Shown piece by piece: positions 1 through 13,321 of a stretch of DNA of 64,000 bases (positions within the stretch are counted from its first letter, which is position 1; each line of letters opens with the position of its first letter). The DNA is from Terebella lapidaria (taxonomy: Eukaryota > Annelida > Polychaeta > Terebellida > Terebellidae). The DNA is taken from assembly GCA_949152475.1 (NCBI GenBank), contig OX424559.1, forward strand, positions 18,631,809-18,695,808. Direction: 5' to 3'. Both the position numbers and the translations under genes were made by a program. Under the pieces are notes generated by a model. It was not told the origin of the DNA, did no database searches, and saw only the letters and a program-made list of their open reading frames with translations.

Positions 1-186
1 ATGTCGTATGAAAACGATTCTAGTAACCTAGAGTTACTTACCGAGCCCAGACTTGAGATTTTTCGGACATCACATGCATATTCATGAGTATAATTAAATT
101 AATTAATTTAATTATTAATGATCATTCACAATGTTCGTTGATAACGAAGGTATTTAATATCATATCTGAATAGTAGTGTGTGATAA

Positions 187-357
187 AATAAAAACCACGC
201 TCGTGTGTTTTCCGCGAAAAAGATATCGGTCTCGTTTGGTCTGGCGGATGAACTTAGAATACACTCGTCCTTCGGACTCGTGCATCCTGAATTCATCCGC
301 CAGACCAAACTCGACCGATATTTTTTTTTGTGGAAAACACACTCGCATGGTTTTATA
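187..357. mobile_element. Foldback (inverted-repeat) element, MITE-like
   Basis: Two arms of about 75 bp form an imperfect palindrome. The left arm (about 187-262) runs through a stretch with TTTGGTCTGGCGGATGAA, and the right arm (about 278-357) contains its reverse complement TTCATCCGCCAGACCAAA. Matching continues outward through the TGTGTTTTCC / GGAAAACACA segments to the AT-rich ends. The short loop holds the words ACTCGTCC and GGACTCGT. Small ORFs on both strands here are the two arms read as protein and are not genes. No clear target-site duplication was found, so the ends are approximate. It could be a non-autonomous DNA transposon or a simple foldback. Confidence 0.75.
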
Positions 358-3300
358 TATTTATCTGGGCCATGATTGAGCAGATTGGAATTGCTTCACC
401 AAAAATGGTCATATTGATATATCTGCGGAAATCCCTTTATGTGCGATTTTACAATTTAAAATACAATTTTCAAAAACAATTTCACTTGAATTGACAATAG
501 TAAAGCATTTGCTAATCGAATCAAACGCAAGCATGAGAAACATTTTGATAGTTATGAAAATAATGTCAATAAGCTACGTGAGCATTTTTTGGGGACACCC
601 TGTATCATTTTCAACTGCTAAGCCATCAGCGCACTGTATGGGATTCCACAGTAATGATTGGTTAAACCCATATAGGATATATAACGCAAAATTGTAGGAA
701 TAGTATGGGAAAATTAAGATGAAAATCAACATGATTTGTCACACTAATGTAATGAGAAATACCCAATCTTCATTTTGACATGTGGCAATACCATAAATTG
801 GGCTACTTATGCAAAATAAAGGAAACATATTAATGAACACAACTTGAAGATTGTGAAAACTTGGAATTTCCAACATTTAAAAAAAATCAGGTCGGACCTT
901 CTTATGCCCCTATTTTGAAGTTTGTGACAGTTTCATTTGTCAACTTCACTACTTTTGTTTTTGACACTGGAGGAAAGGCTTGGGTTTGATCCCTCAGAAT
1001 ACTTTACACCTAGTACTGGTTCCGTATAAAAGTAAAGTGAATGAAAATCGTTTAATCATTGTTGATGACCTTGTCAGTCAGTAGGATGAACCTCAACATG
1101 CAGTGATTACACATTGAAAACCTACACTTTCCAGTTGACATAAAGAAGCACATTGTGTAATGACATGAACTAATAGGCCTTCTTTCAAATCATATTTCAT
1201 AATAATTTACCAGCCCCTTTATTTCATGAATGAATTTCGCTTTATCACTGTGGATACCTCGAGTGTACATATAAAGATGTTGACAAACTTACCACTTGCT
1301 CTCGTTTCTCTTCTTGCAATGTTCTCGTTAGCACTGTGATAGGGTTTTATTGCAGGGCATGTGAACCAAGTTTCGTCTGAAATACAAATGTGAGAATATT
1401 GTTGATTAGATTATAAAAAGCGTCGTGAATATGGCGACATAAAGCATACATAATGTATCGATAAATATTCTCATGATTTTCGCTACTCTAGAATTAACCA
1501 GGTATAAAAACACCTGTAGGAAAACTACACAACGTTATGAAGCGGGTTTTCGTCGGGACTCAATTCGGAAGCCTTGACTGGCTGGTTTCTTGAATTGCTG
1601 TGTTATGAACACACGGACATTCAAGTCCTTTTCAAAGGTTTATGTAGCAAAACAACAATGCAACTTGGATGAAGGCGTAGACGATGGGGGACAAATTCCA
1701 TGTGTTGTTCACAACTGAAAAACCCACAACAGCTCTGAATCCATAGTGTTATGTATCATGTTCTTCTATATATAACTTGTCTTATACTTGAACCAGCATT
1801 ACCCGTGTTGCAAGTATTATTGTATGTCCATAATACAGGTGCTGAGGATCCAAATCGAATGAACGTTTCACAGGAAGTCACAAATCGAGAGAACCACTAT
1901 TAATTTTTCGCTTACAAAATATACTTCATTGTGACAATTGTAAGACCATATTTCACAAAACGTAGGCTTGTATCTGCGCGTCTAGTGATCACAGAATAAC
2001 GATGCTAGGCATGTACAGGGTGTTCAAAACGTAAATTTGCACTACCAGGAATGACCACATGGTACCCTGAGAACATATAATAGTATGCGTCAATATTGGA
2101 ATGAAGCACTTGATACGGTATATTTCACATTATGTTTAGAATTTCTAGAAAAAAAACATGGCAAGTCAAAGAAAGATGTGGGATATTCCAATGATTATCA
2201 TTAGTTATATTTTGTATTGTTTGATGCCTGTTGCGATCAGAAGTTAGTGACTGATACTCCCAGACCACCGCCAAACATGTTTGCAAACTGTTAAGATATT
2301 TGCCTCGTGCATTATATTCCACCAGTTGCAGACTTAAATGCTGATAATTGAGGGCATATTAACACCCTGTATTCAAGGCTTCCTGTCTATTTATAGGCCA
2401 TCTCCTTGTAATCGAGAGGCCGGACAGACTCGCTAATATTAATATTATGTGTATTTGTACAGCTGACTACTTCATGGCTGCATAATGTAAGCCACATCAC
2501 TGGACCAGCAACTCGTGAGGGTTGTAGTTTTTCGTCAATAGCATGCGTGATAAGATACAAGGATACTGGATGTACCCCGATTGAATCACACAAATATACC
2601 ACAAATTAAAGCTGCTGCCTTCGAATGTATGCAATTTTTTTTTTTCAAAACCAATTTTTCGTTAAACACATCTAGTGCAATATAACAAAAAGTGTGCTCA
2701 ATAATTTTGACGATTACAGTCCGTCCTAGTTTTCTTTTCATCCGTTTTAGTGCCCATTTTGTAACGGTTATGTAAATAAACAAACAAAGTGTATCCATCA
2801 AACCCGAATGTAAACAAATGCTCAAATCGCGCTTAAAAGTCCACATCGAGTACATTTTCCAGTTCGTATGTGCATATAGTGTAGTTGTGAGAAAATAATC
2901 AGTGATATACCATGATGTGCGTGGAAATGTCAGTCTATTTCGCACTTCTATGCTTTGTTTACATCTGCATGTGATGGATACAGTTCCTGTATTTACGTGT
3001 GAACCGCCTGTTCAAATGAGCAAAATTTCCCTGAGGACTGGTTATTTTCATTACATTTGATGTGAGTGTGTTTCATTCAGTTAGTTTAGCATTTTTAATA
3101 TGAAATAAAATTTTCAATTTTGATATTGACTGGTTTCGAAGGCAGTTGCTTTAAATATACTATGATGTATGAGGCTGCTTGATTCATCCACAGTGTATAT
3201 TTAAATATTTTTATGAATTTGTTTTCCCACAACTTTTATCATGAAATAATCTTCCAGATATCTATTTTCACCTATTATCGTCAAATATCATGCTATCGCA

Positions 3301-3763
3301 TAGTGTCGGGAGTATGAAAACTCTATTTTGACCTCCGGTATGTATAACTAGACTTCAATGTCAAGTGCCGTGGTACAACACATTGAATTTACGGGCTGTC
3401 GTTGAAAGGATTTCAATGTTACACGTTTATGGCTTCGAGTTCTGCTCTTATCGATCTCAAACTTTATTTAGTTTTACTTTTTTTTAAATTCAGCAACGTT
3501 TCTTTTTCTTTCAGCAAACTAATCCATCTATATAAAATACTTTGCGTTTAAGAAATTCTACGGACGTCATCATGATCTGGTGGATAAATACAGCAAGTCC
3601 ATGTCTGCCATGCAACTAGATCTATTCTCATGTTAATTTTGGGGAATTCATGACGGGTGCCACTAGTGGGGCAGGAAATGCTCACTCTTTCCGGAACACC
3701 TGATTTCACCTCCTAATGGCCATTTTTGGGGGTTCATGAGTTTCCCTGTCATTTTTGTTTTCT
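358..3763. other. AT-rich noncoding DNA, nothing recognised
   Basis: No exon with convincing splice sites, no RNA gene and no clear repeat was recognised. The longest open frame (119 codons, minus strand, 2586-2945) has no recognisable motif and runs through a poly-lysine stretch made by an A/T homopolymer, so it is not called as a gene. Confidence 0.5.
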
Positions 3764-3881
3764 CTCACCTCGTATGCCTGATATGACTTTCTGTCTCCGG
3801 ACTATGAGATTGGATAACGGATCCTGTTTTGTTTGCTCGGAATACTTAATACTGGGTATTGATTCCACGTCTATTGCTATA
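3764..3881 (+). repeat. Dispersed repeat, copy 1 (pair at 49779-49896)
   Basis: About 118 bp starting CTCACCTCGTATGCCTGATA is repeated in the same orientation at 49779-49896, with only a handful of substitutions and no obvious indel. Similarity is lost sharply on both sides. This suggests a fragment of a dispersed element or an old segmental copy. An apparent 66-codon ORF (3726-3926) runs over it, but the reading frame is not kept in the second copy beyond the repeat, so no gene is called. Confidence 0.75.
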
Positions 3882-4186
3882 AGCCACGTGTATGGTGTAA
3901 GCCAGGTTAGCCGGGTTACCACGTGAAATCATTATTACGAGTGGCATCTTCATTCATGATGCAAAACACAATCACATTCCTATATTTAGGGATTGTCATG
4001 CATCAAACATCGTGGTGGATATAATCTTGAATTTGAGCATTGACGGTCAAGACAAACTCAGAACCACCAAAATATGCTACATATAAGACTCTCTATGTGC
4101 TCTTTATGAGTTTGCCCTCGACAGCCGCCCTACACATTGTGAAGTGGACATATTCTTGTGTTTTAACGCTCAAGGCCACTTTTTAT

Positions 4187-4390
4187 TGGTCGCCGCATCA
4201 GCGGCGGCCTATATCAAATACAAAGTTACTTTAACTTCCGTGCCGCTTAGCACAGTGCACCTTTTCCCACCTGCCGCTCAGCGCACCAACTGATATTCTA
4301 GCACAAACATCATCCAATTTTATTAGTTTATGTGACTAACGATCTCACAGCAAGAATTTTGGCCAACGCATTTGTTTCATGCGGCGACCA
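4187..4390. repeat. Short terminal inverted repeats, possible small MITE
   Basis: The 12-mer TGGTCGCCGCAT at 4187-4198 recurs as its exact reverse complement ATGCGGCGACCA at 4379-4390, enclosing about 180 bp. The inner sequence has further GCGG/CCGC words, unusually GC-rich for this neighbourhood. No target-site duplication is evident, so this may be chance or a decayed element. Confidence 0.35.
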
Positions 4391-4648
4391 CTCTGGATTT
4401 GCTACTCTGGATCCCTGACGTTTACTTGTCAAGTGTTTCAGTGAAAACTTCTCTAACCATGTGACAAACTACATCCGATGTATGTCAACGGAAATCATAA
4501 CACTCAACGAACATCACGTGATATACTCTACTCAGAAAAGTTAGCAAGCGAGCAACTGATTGTCATGCCACACAGTTTTCCTTTCAATACATGTACATAT
4601 CCGGCTTACAGTTTGAAAAAAAATGAACTCAGTATTTTGTCGCCGTGT

Positions 4649-4693
4649 GATGAAAACATACAACTGCAAAAATTTCAGTTGTATGTATTACAT
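4649..4693. repeat. Short perfect hairpin
   Basis: CATACAACTG (4657-4666) and CAGTTGTATG (4676-4685) form a perfect 10-bp stem with a 9-nt A/T loop. A few flanking bases (GATG / CATC) extend the symmetry. No downstream function is visible. Confidence 0.6.
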
Positions 4694-5163
4694 CATATTT
4701 CACGCCATTTGCAGTGAAATTCAAAACACATCAACTTTCGGTTCTTGGTCACGAGCATATAGAACTCATTGTAGCGTAAGTTCCATCACACATCTGGTCC
4801 ATTGTGAAATAGACCGGATCAAACCGGAGTTATTGAGTTATTGTCAAAAAGTACGACAGTATGGTTTCTCTGTGAATGAAAATTCCCAGAAGATGATTAA
4901 TATTCTGTAATATTCCAGTGCAATTACACGTACCTAGAACTACACTTTGTATTTTGCTACGTGTGCCTCCAGTGGTATACCATATCAGCTGATAACACCA
5001 GCGGTCGTCTGTAACACGAGCAAAACCAGGGCACAAGTTGGTCCTGCCACATCCAAGAGTCGTCGATTTTTAGAGCTACCTCATCTACATAGGACATTCA
5101 CGAGGTAATCTAACAAGCCGAGCAACTATTTCGGTGTCAGAACAGCTAGACTGTTCTCTCGAC

Positions 5164-5916
5164 CCTCCCACCCAGGCAATGCCTTACCTCCCACCCAGGC
5201 AATGCCTTACCTCCCACCCAGGCAATGCCTTACCTCCCACCCAGGCAATGCCTTACCTCCCACCCAGGCAATGCCTTACCTCCCACCCAGGCAATGCCTT
5301 ACCTCCCACCCAGGCAATGCCTTACCTCCCACCAAGGCAATGCCTTACCTCCCACCCAGGCAATGTCTTACCTCCCACCCAGGCAATGCCTTACCTCCCA
5401 CCCAGGCAATACCTTACCTCCCACCCAGGCAATGCCTTACCTCCCACCCAGGCAATGCCTTACCTCCCACCCAGGCAATGCCTTACCTCCAGGCAATGCC
5501 TTACCTCCCACCCAGGCAATGCCTTACCTCCCACCTAGGCAATGCCTTACCACCCACCCAGGCAATGGCTTACCTCCCACCCAGGCAATACCTTACCTCC
5601 CACCCAGGCAATACCTTACCTTCCACCCAGGCAATACCTTACCTCCCACCCAGGCAATGCCTTACCTCCCACCCAGGCAATGCCTTACCTCCCACCCAGG
5701 CAATACCTAACCTCCCACCCAGGCAATGCCTTACCTCCCACCCAGGCAATGGCTTACCTCCCACCCAGGCAATGTCTTACCTCCCACCCAGGCAATGCCT
5801 TACCTCCCACCCAGGCAATGCCTTACCTCCCACCCAGGCAATACCTTACCTCCCACCCAGGCAATGCCTTACCTCCCACCCAGGCAATGCCTTACCTCCC
5901 ACCCAGGCAATGCCTT
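5164..5916 (+). repeat. 23-bp minisatellite, about 33 copies
   Basis: The unit is ACCTCCCACCCAGGCAATGC followed by CTT, 23 bp, repeated head to tail with few changes. Most variants are single substitutions such as GCAATGCC to GCAATACC, GCAATGGC or GCAATGTC. One unit near 5484-5501 lacks five bases. Because 23 is not a multiple of three and the unit has no stop on the plus strand, all three plus frames stay open for hundreds of codons with a 23-residue period (for example 249 codons at 5202-5951). That is a by-product of the repeat, not evidence of a gene. Confidence 0.97.
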
Positions 5917-8900
5917 TGTCACTGCTGACCATTTCACGGGGGCTTAGATAAGAAAAGTTGTGAGGGAGGAAATGTAATTCGTGTATCACAATATCAATTC
6001 ATATGCTTATTGTGAAGAATCGTACATAGAAATTTTGATCAAACTAAAACAATATATACATTTATAAACAGACACTAATAATTGCAACCACGTTTGACAC
6101 GGGTTGTTATATTGTGAAATAGTGACCCTGCTGCCACCTGTTGGTGTGATGTGTGAATGTTTGTGCTTGTGTGCGTGCTGTCACCTGGTGAGGGGTTATG
6201 GTATTTTCCAAGTATATGTGCCTCAGTGCCTTCGTTGCCTTTAGGAACACAGCGATACACAAACAAATTTATTATTTGGCATCACATAATTAGTTGAGCA
6301 TCATGATCTGGCTTTGCAAAAGTCACCCGTGGTGAAGATCATGAAGTAATTATTTTATGCATTTCATGCATAGTGTTTTCTTTTTGCTCAGGCTGCTCAA
6401 TAAATGAGATTGATAAATAATGTCATGAGATATCAACCCACTCGTTCAGCTTATTGCTTGCTGGCAGAACACTTTCAAAGGTGAAGCAACTTAGGTGGTC
6501 TCTGATGCATTCTGGGACTGTAGCTGTGTGCTTAATTGTATGTATAGTGAAATGTCAAATTTGAGGTAGTGCGTAAAAATATTAAATGCACAGCAACATC
6601 TGCAGATGCGAATTCAGGATTTTACGAAGGGGACACACATACCAGAGGCATTATATTTGGGCGTGGGGCTGGGGCCGGCCCAGGACCACAGAAGCTGATG
6701 ATTACTAGGTAGCAGTGCGTGGGATTAAAACATTTTTTATTGTTGTGTCTTAAGTTAGTTTGAATCATTGCAATATTTTCCCGGATCCCCAACGCCTGAA
6801 GAGATACGTCAAATTGGGTCATATTTTACACGAGTACTGCATAAACAACATGGATCATTCGAATATATTTGATACTGACTCTGACTTGATACTGACTTTG
6901 TATTTTAAATGCACACGAAAATATGAGCCAACTCGGCCTAGATCTACCACTAGAATAAGGAAATAGTGAAAATTGTCCAATTGATTGGTCCCATACTTCA
7001 GAATTTCTTTCCACTGCACTTATATTTCTGGTCATGGTCGACATACCAAAATGTATTAGGATCCCTAAAACATGATGCGATGATGTGATTTCCCCCCCCC
7101 CCCCCCGGCGCACCCCCCCCCCCCCCCCTCTCTACAGTTGGCTTCTGACTGACCACTCGGTCAGTCCAAATATACACTAAATTACATAATGTCAGGAGAC
7201 ATTCAATAATGACTAATCAAAATTTGTGCTCATCAAAATTCACGTTATAAATTAAAGAAAGATATCGACAAACAGAAACTGACATTTCTGAGTAAAAAAA
7301 GAACATGTGTAATGTGCAGCGTTCTTAGTAATGCGCGCACCAATCTAAACCATACTTTTTTGATTGCCAGCCTGATCTACTCTATCTACTGGGGCCTTTC
7401 AGCTGGCCCATGTCTCCCAGCCGAATGAGCTTTGTACACCATATCCGGTAGTCCCTATACATGTAATATGCCACCCCCTTCCTAACTTTCGAGTTACGGC
7501 CTGATATTAATTTCACAGACTGGTGTTAATATACACTCTCATAAATCATAGAACACGGAACTTTCTGGCAACAAAGGATAATCAACTGCCACAGTTCGGA
7601 GGCTTCGGTTATTTGCATAACTTTGCACTTATAATTAGCAGACTGAGTCTGAGCAAACAAGATCAGGCGTCGGTAGAGTGATCGAGGTTGATAACAATGT
7701 ACTTAATTTCCTCAAATGCGGATGCGGGGTCTGCTATTCCTGATATTCAGTACGAATCTTTTCAGTAGCCACCAGCAGCGAGTGAACAGGGGATATGGGG
7801 GGGGGGGGGGGTGAGGTGGGGATATGTACACGGAAATGTTAGCATACAATTTAGCCGTCTCGCCTAAAGATGCTTTGGTAGATTTTCACTGAAAACTTCT
7901 TTTGTAGCATTAGAAATGCAATAACCCATATATTCAGCACTATGGTGTGCTGCTTCAGATACAACGTTATAATACAAATGCCACATATTCGGGGCCGCAC
8001 AGCAAGAAAGACTTAAATGGGCTTATCGTCCTGTCCTCTGCTCTGTTGTAAAGTGCGTCTGAAGTTTATGATGGGTGACGATTCCTCGTTGATGCGCTTT
8101 TTCAATATATTGTCAAAAAATAACTGCCGAGTAAAGGTTTTCTCAAGTCGAGACCAACACACAAAAAATTACCCTTCAAAATCAGGTTTGTCTGAGATGT
8201 CAATTTAGAAAATAACGTCTACTTTATTTCTGCAACATCAAACTTCCAACTTATGAAGCAGCAAATTTGCTTCAGAGCAAGTTTGAATTCTCCCAGGAAT
8301 ACCCCTAGAAAGTTACCTAATAGACCTGGAGCAAAGTGCAGAAAAAATGAAACGTCTTTGATTGTGGGCCCTTCATTCTGTGTCACTTGAGCTATTCAAG
8401 TGGATATTATACCCACTGAAATTTTCAAGAAAAAAAATCACAGGAAAAATCACACAGATTTGGGAAAAAATGTGTTTCAGTTTAAAGATAGGCAAAATCA
8501 CAATTTTTCTTTATCGAGTGGTGAAACAATGGGCAAATATTTTGAGTGAAATGACTCAAGGTGTTAAAATATCATAAGATTTTGGTAAATGTTGAGGATA
8601 GCTAGTGGCCGAGAGAAAACTTGTCCATTTCAGAGAGGAGGAGACTGACGACTGACAAACAGCTGGTCGGACGACAGACGAAAATCCACGACAATAGCAA
8701 AGACACACAAATACAACAATTCTTGGCAGTGGGATTAAACTGTATATTTGTGTTATTGAGGAGTAATGCACAAACTAGGCCTATATATTGATATTTATTT
8801 TTTAGCTGATATATTCGTTAAAATATCTGTTAGCTTTCGAAGTAATGTTCATATATATGCCCAGGTTTATCAAAAAGTTCAACAGGACGGTTTTTTTTTG

Positions 8901-10719
8901 GCAAATGAAACTGTATTTGATAACATATTGAAGAAAGATGCAGCCGACCCAGTTATAGTTTGTAGAAGCACAATCTTCCGACTAGTTTAGACATTTAAAA
9001 ATTTTCATTGCAGCCAACTTCCAACAGTGCGTGCATTAATTGGTTTGAACTTTTTTTTAGAAAATCAGGTCAACATTATGTTTCGGTTTGCATACAGAGA
9101 CTCGGTAAATAGGGATCACGTACCCAGAGCTGTGTGCTTCAGTCGGGATCTGCTCCAAATGTGCCGCTACCGTCAAGTGTGTGTATGTGTAGGTCTGTAT
9201 ATGTGTACAGTTCTCACGGGGGTGACACGAGGCATAAATATTCCGGCCAAATGGTCCTCTCCAAAGTTACTTTTCAATCTCTCCTACAACGTTACAAGAC
9301 ATGCCTCGTACATTGTTCACCTGGCAAATTGTCTGTCTGTTCACCAACAAAAACTAGGTATTGTTCTTCCTGAGCACAACATATTTTGTAGGCCTGTATA
9401 CACTTCTATCGACTTTTGCTGAAAGTGACATCTCAAAACTGTCCCCGCACACGCTGTGGTGGAACGAGTTCCGGGTACAGGAGCATTCTGGAGAACTCGT
9501 TCTAGATACGAGTATATATATGCAGTTTTCTGGAAAACAGGCCTGGACAAATGTGGGGTTTAGTTACTGGTGCCATGTACACAGTGATACAGTGATATGA
9601 TATGTATATGAATTCACATACATATTCCTGTGTGCACAGAACATAAATGCACGGAACGAGTTTGCCATTTATGACATCAGTTGTAGACCTACATGTACGT
9701 GTCATTTTCTAGGCCAGACACTGGCGACGTTTTGACAAATTGTTCATGACGGATAGTGAGCAAGTGTGTGATGAATGTGAATATAATGTTCAATATGTAA
9801 ATTCATGTACATTCCCTTCTGCAAAATATGCACATAACATTTTGCCGCCCAAGTATCATGCGCATTAATACTACTCGTACACTAAATGAATGCAATTTAA
9901 TCCGTCTGTATTTTTAATCCTTATTGAATATATAGATGGCGCAGGATATGATACTTGGGCCCATTTTGCAAATATAATTTCACTTTTTTGATGATTCGGA
10001 CTAATGCAGTTTTTGGACCAATAACAAATATTCGGTATTTGTGGAAAAATATTTTGCAGAAGTGTAGACAATTTGTTGCATGAAAGACACACTCCCTAGC
10101 TTCATGTTTAGTCAAAACTCTTAGACCAGAACACAAAATGGCTAATATCTCGCTTATTATCGACTTTACAGTTTAGTGATCATATGTGCACATACAGGAA
10201 GTGATGCATGCAGAATATTTTGATGACCTTTAGTTTGACCTTCGATCTTATATTCAAGGTCATAGAACTAAATTGTTATTTTACCTTACATGTTATTGAA
10301 TTTACAGCTCACAAATCAATTGTGGACATATGGGGAATGATATATAAGATTAATATCTAGAATATAAAACATATTTTGTCCGGTAACCTGTCTTAGGCTT
10401 TGGGCTAATTTTAAAAATTATGTGAAAAAGGTCAAATATTTAGAACATGATTCCCAAATCTTACTATATTCATGAACCACAACCATCTCTTTTATCAATT
10501 TCTTGCCTCACACCTCGATTCTAACCACTGATCAGTGGTAGTGTAACACCTTTTTCATGTCATCACGTGTATTGTAAAAGTGTAAGTTTGTATGCATGAT
10601 GTGTATGTATGGTGTAACTATAAAACAAAATTTTTATTGTATCAAAATGTGATGAATGAATAAAATTTTTTTTTTAGGAAAATGCGCCACAATCCGAGGT
10701 TACCACGACCAATGAGCAT
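5917..10719. other. Noncoding interval between the two tandem arrays
   Basis: No gene was recognised. Visible content includes C tracts at 7092-7106 and 7113-7128 and a G tract at 7797-7811. A 42-bp segment at 6152-6193 resembles the unit of the 53-54 kb repeat (TGCTGTCACCTGGTGAG against TGCTGCCACCTGATGAG). A 16-bp palindrome lies at 10524-10539. Small ORFs such as 9027-9422 have no recognisable domain. Confidence 0.5.
10524..10539. repeat. Perfect 16-bp palindrome
   Basis: ACCACTGATCAGTGGT is its own reverse complement. It lies about 180 bp before the left edge of the large satellite. The same half-site occurs as the arms of the hairpin at 50169-50201 (ACCACTGATCT ... AGATCAGTGGT). The meaning is unknown. 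Confidence 0.7.
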
Positions 10720-11110
10720 GGATACTTGTCTGACGGGCCCAGGGGCCTCTGTGGGTAGGGATTGGTGGATCTCGGACTGGGTCCGTGGGAGGACACGGAT
10801 ACTTGACTGACGGCCCAGGGGCCTCTGTGGGTAGGGATTGGTGGATCTCGGACTGGGTCCGTGGGAGGACACGGATACTTGACTGACGGCCCAGGGGCCT
10901 CTGTGGGTAGGGATTGGTGGATCTCGGACTGGGTCCGTGGGAGGACACGGATACTTGACTGACGGCCCAGGGGCCTCTGTGGGTAGGGATTGGTGGATCT
11001 CGGACTGGGTCCGTGGGAGGACACGGATACTTGACTGACGGCCCAGGGGCCTCTGTGGGTAGGGATTGGTGGATCTCGGACTGGGTCCGTGGGAGGACAC
11101 GGATACTTGA
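10720..11110. repeat. Left-edge units with the GGGTCCGTGGG variant
   Basis: The first five or so units after the left edge carry ACTGGGTCCGTGGGAGG instead of ACTGGGACCGTGGGAGG and GGCCCAGGGG instead of GGGCCCAGGGG. They are nearly identical to each other, so this end expanded locally and recently. The same T variant is scattered only thinly elsewhere (for example 12.0-13.5 kb, 21.5 kb, 28.3 kb). Confidence 0.8.
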
Positions 11111-11950
11111 CTGACGGGCCCAGGGGCCTCTGTGGGTAGGGATTGGTGGATCACGGACTGGGACCGTGGGAGGACACGGATACTTGACTGACGGGCCCAG
11201 GGGCCTCTGTGGGTAGGGATTGGTGGATCTCGGACTGGGACCGTGGGAGGACACGGACACTTGACTGGCGGGCCCAGAGGCCTCTGTGGGTAGGGATTGG
11301 TGGATCTCGGACTGGGACTGTGGGAGGACACGGATACTTGTCTGACGGGCCAGGGGCCTCAGTGGGTAGGGATTGGTGGGTCTCGGACTGGGACCGTGGG
11401 AGGACACGGATACTTGACTGACGGGCCCAGGGGCCTCTGTGGGTAGGGATTGGTTGGTCTCGGACTGGGACTGTGCTAGGACATGGATACTTGACTGACG
11501 GGCCCAGGGGCCTCTGTGGGTAGGGATTGGTGGATCTCGGACTGGGACCGTGGGAGGACATGGATACTTGACTGACGGGCCAGGGGCCTCAGTGGGTAGG
11601 GATTGGTGGATCTCGGACTGGGACCGTGGGAGGACACGGATATTTGACTGGCGGGCCCAGGGGCCTCTGTGGGTAGGGATTGGTGGATCTCGGACTGGGA
11701 CTGTGGGAGGACACGGATACTTGACTGACGGGCCAAGGGCCTCAGTGGGTAGGGATTGGTGGATCTCGGACTGGGACTGTGGGAGGACACGGACACTTGA
11801 CTGACGGGCCAGGGGCCTCAGTGGGTAGGGATTGGTGGATCTCGGACTGGGACCGTGGGAGGACACGGATACTTGACTGGCGGGCCCAGGGGCCTCTGTG
11901 GGTAGGGATTGGTGGATCTCGGACTGGGACCGTGGGGGGACACGGATACT

Positions 11951-13321
11951 TCACTGACGGGCCCAGGGGCCTCTGTGGGTAGGGATTGGTGGATCTCGGA
12001 CTGGGACCGTGGGAGGACATGGATACTTGACTGACGGCCCAGAGGCCTCTGTGGGTAGGGATTGGTGGATCTCGGACTGGGTCCGTGGGAGGACACGGAT
12101 ACTTGACTGACGGGCCAGGGGCCTCTGTGGGTAGGGATTGGTGGATCTCGGACTGGGACCGTGGGGGGACACGGATACTTGACTGACGGGCCCAGGGGCC
12201 TCTGTGGGTAGAGATTGGTGGATCTCGGACTATGACTGTGGGAGAACATGGATACTTGACTGACGGGCCCAGGGGCCTCTGTGGGTAGGGATTGGTGGAT
12301 CTCGGACTGGGACTGTGGGAGGACACGGATACTTGACTGACGGGCCCAGGGGCCTCTGTGGGTAGCGATTGGTGGATCTCGGACTGGGACCGTGGGAGGA
12401 CACGGATACTTGACTGACGGGCCAGGGGCCTCTGTGGGTAGGGATTGGTGGATCTCGGACTGGGACCGTGGGAGGACACGGATACTTGACTGACGGGCCC
12501 AGGGGCCTCTGTGGGTAGGGATTGGTGGATCTCGGACTGGGACTGTGGGGGGACATGGATACTTGACTGACGGGCCAGGGACCTCTGTGGGTAGGGATTG
12601 GTGTATCTCGGACTGGGACCGTGGGAGGACACGGATACTTGACTGACGGGCCCAGGGGCCTTTGTGGGTAGGGATTGGTGGATCTCGTACTGGGTCCGTG
12701 GGAGGACACGGATACTTGACTGACGGGCCCAGAGGCCTTTGTGGGTAGAGATTGGTGGATCTCGTACTGGGTCCGTGGGAGGACACGGATATTTGACTGA
12801 CTGGCCAGGGACCTCTGTGGGTAGGGATTGGTGGATCTCGTACTGGGACCGTGGGAGGACATGGATACTTGACTGACGGGCCCAGGGGCCTCTGTGGGTA
12901 GGGATTGGTGGATCTCGGACTGGGACCGTGGGAGGACACGGATACTTGACTGACGGGCTCAGGAACCTCTGTGGGTAGGGATTGGTGGATCTCGGACTGG
13001 GACTGTGGGAGGACACGGATACTTGACTGACGGGCCAGGGGCCTCTGTGGGTAGGAATTGGTGGATATCGGACTGGGACCGTGGGGGGACACGGATACTT
13101 CACTGACGGGCCCAGGGGCCTCTGTGGGTAGGGATTGGTGGATCTCGGACTGGGACCGTGGGAGGACATGGATACTTGACTGACGGCCCAGAGGCCTCTG
13201 TGGGTAGGGATTGGTGGATCTCGGACTGGGTCCGTGGGAGGACACGGATACTTGACTGACGGGCCAGGGGCCTCTGTGGGTAGGGATTGGTGGATCTCGG
13301 ACTGGGACCGTGGGGGGACAC
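11951..13321. repeat. Higher-order repeat, period about 1149 bp (15 units)
   Basis: The units at about 11951-12172 recur with the same combination of rare variants at about 13100-13321, an offset of 1149 bp. The two three-unit segments give identical 73-residue minus-strand translations, including GGGGGGACACGG and GGCCCAGAGG variants in the same places. Confidence 0.75.

Noticed and set aside
2586..2945. 119-codon minus-strand ORF as a gene
   Set aside because: No recognisable domain, an A/T homopolymer inside the frame, and no supporting splice or promoter signals.
5202..5951. 249-codon plus-strand ORF in the 23-bp repeat
   Set aside because: A frame-independent by-product of a stop-free 23-bp unit; the other two frames give equally good ORFs.
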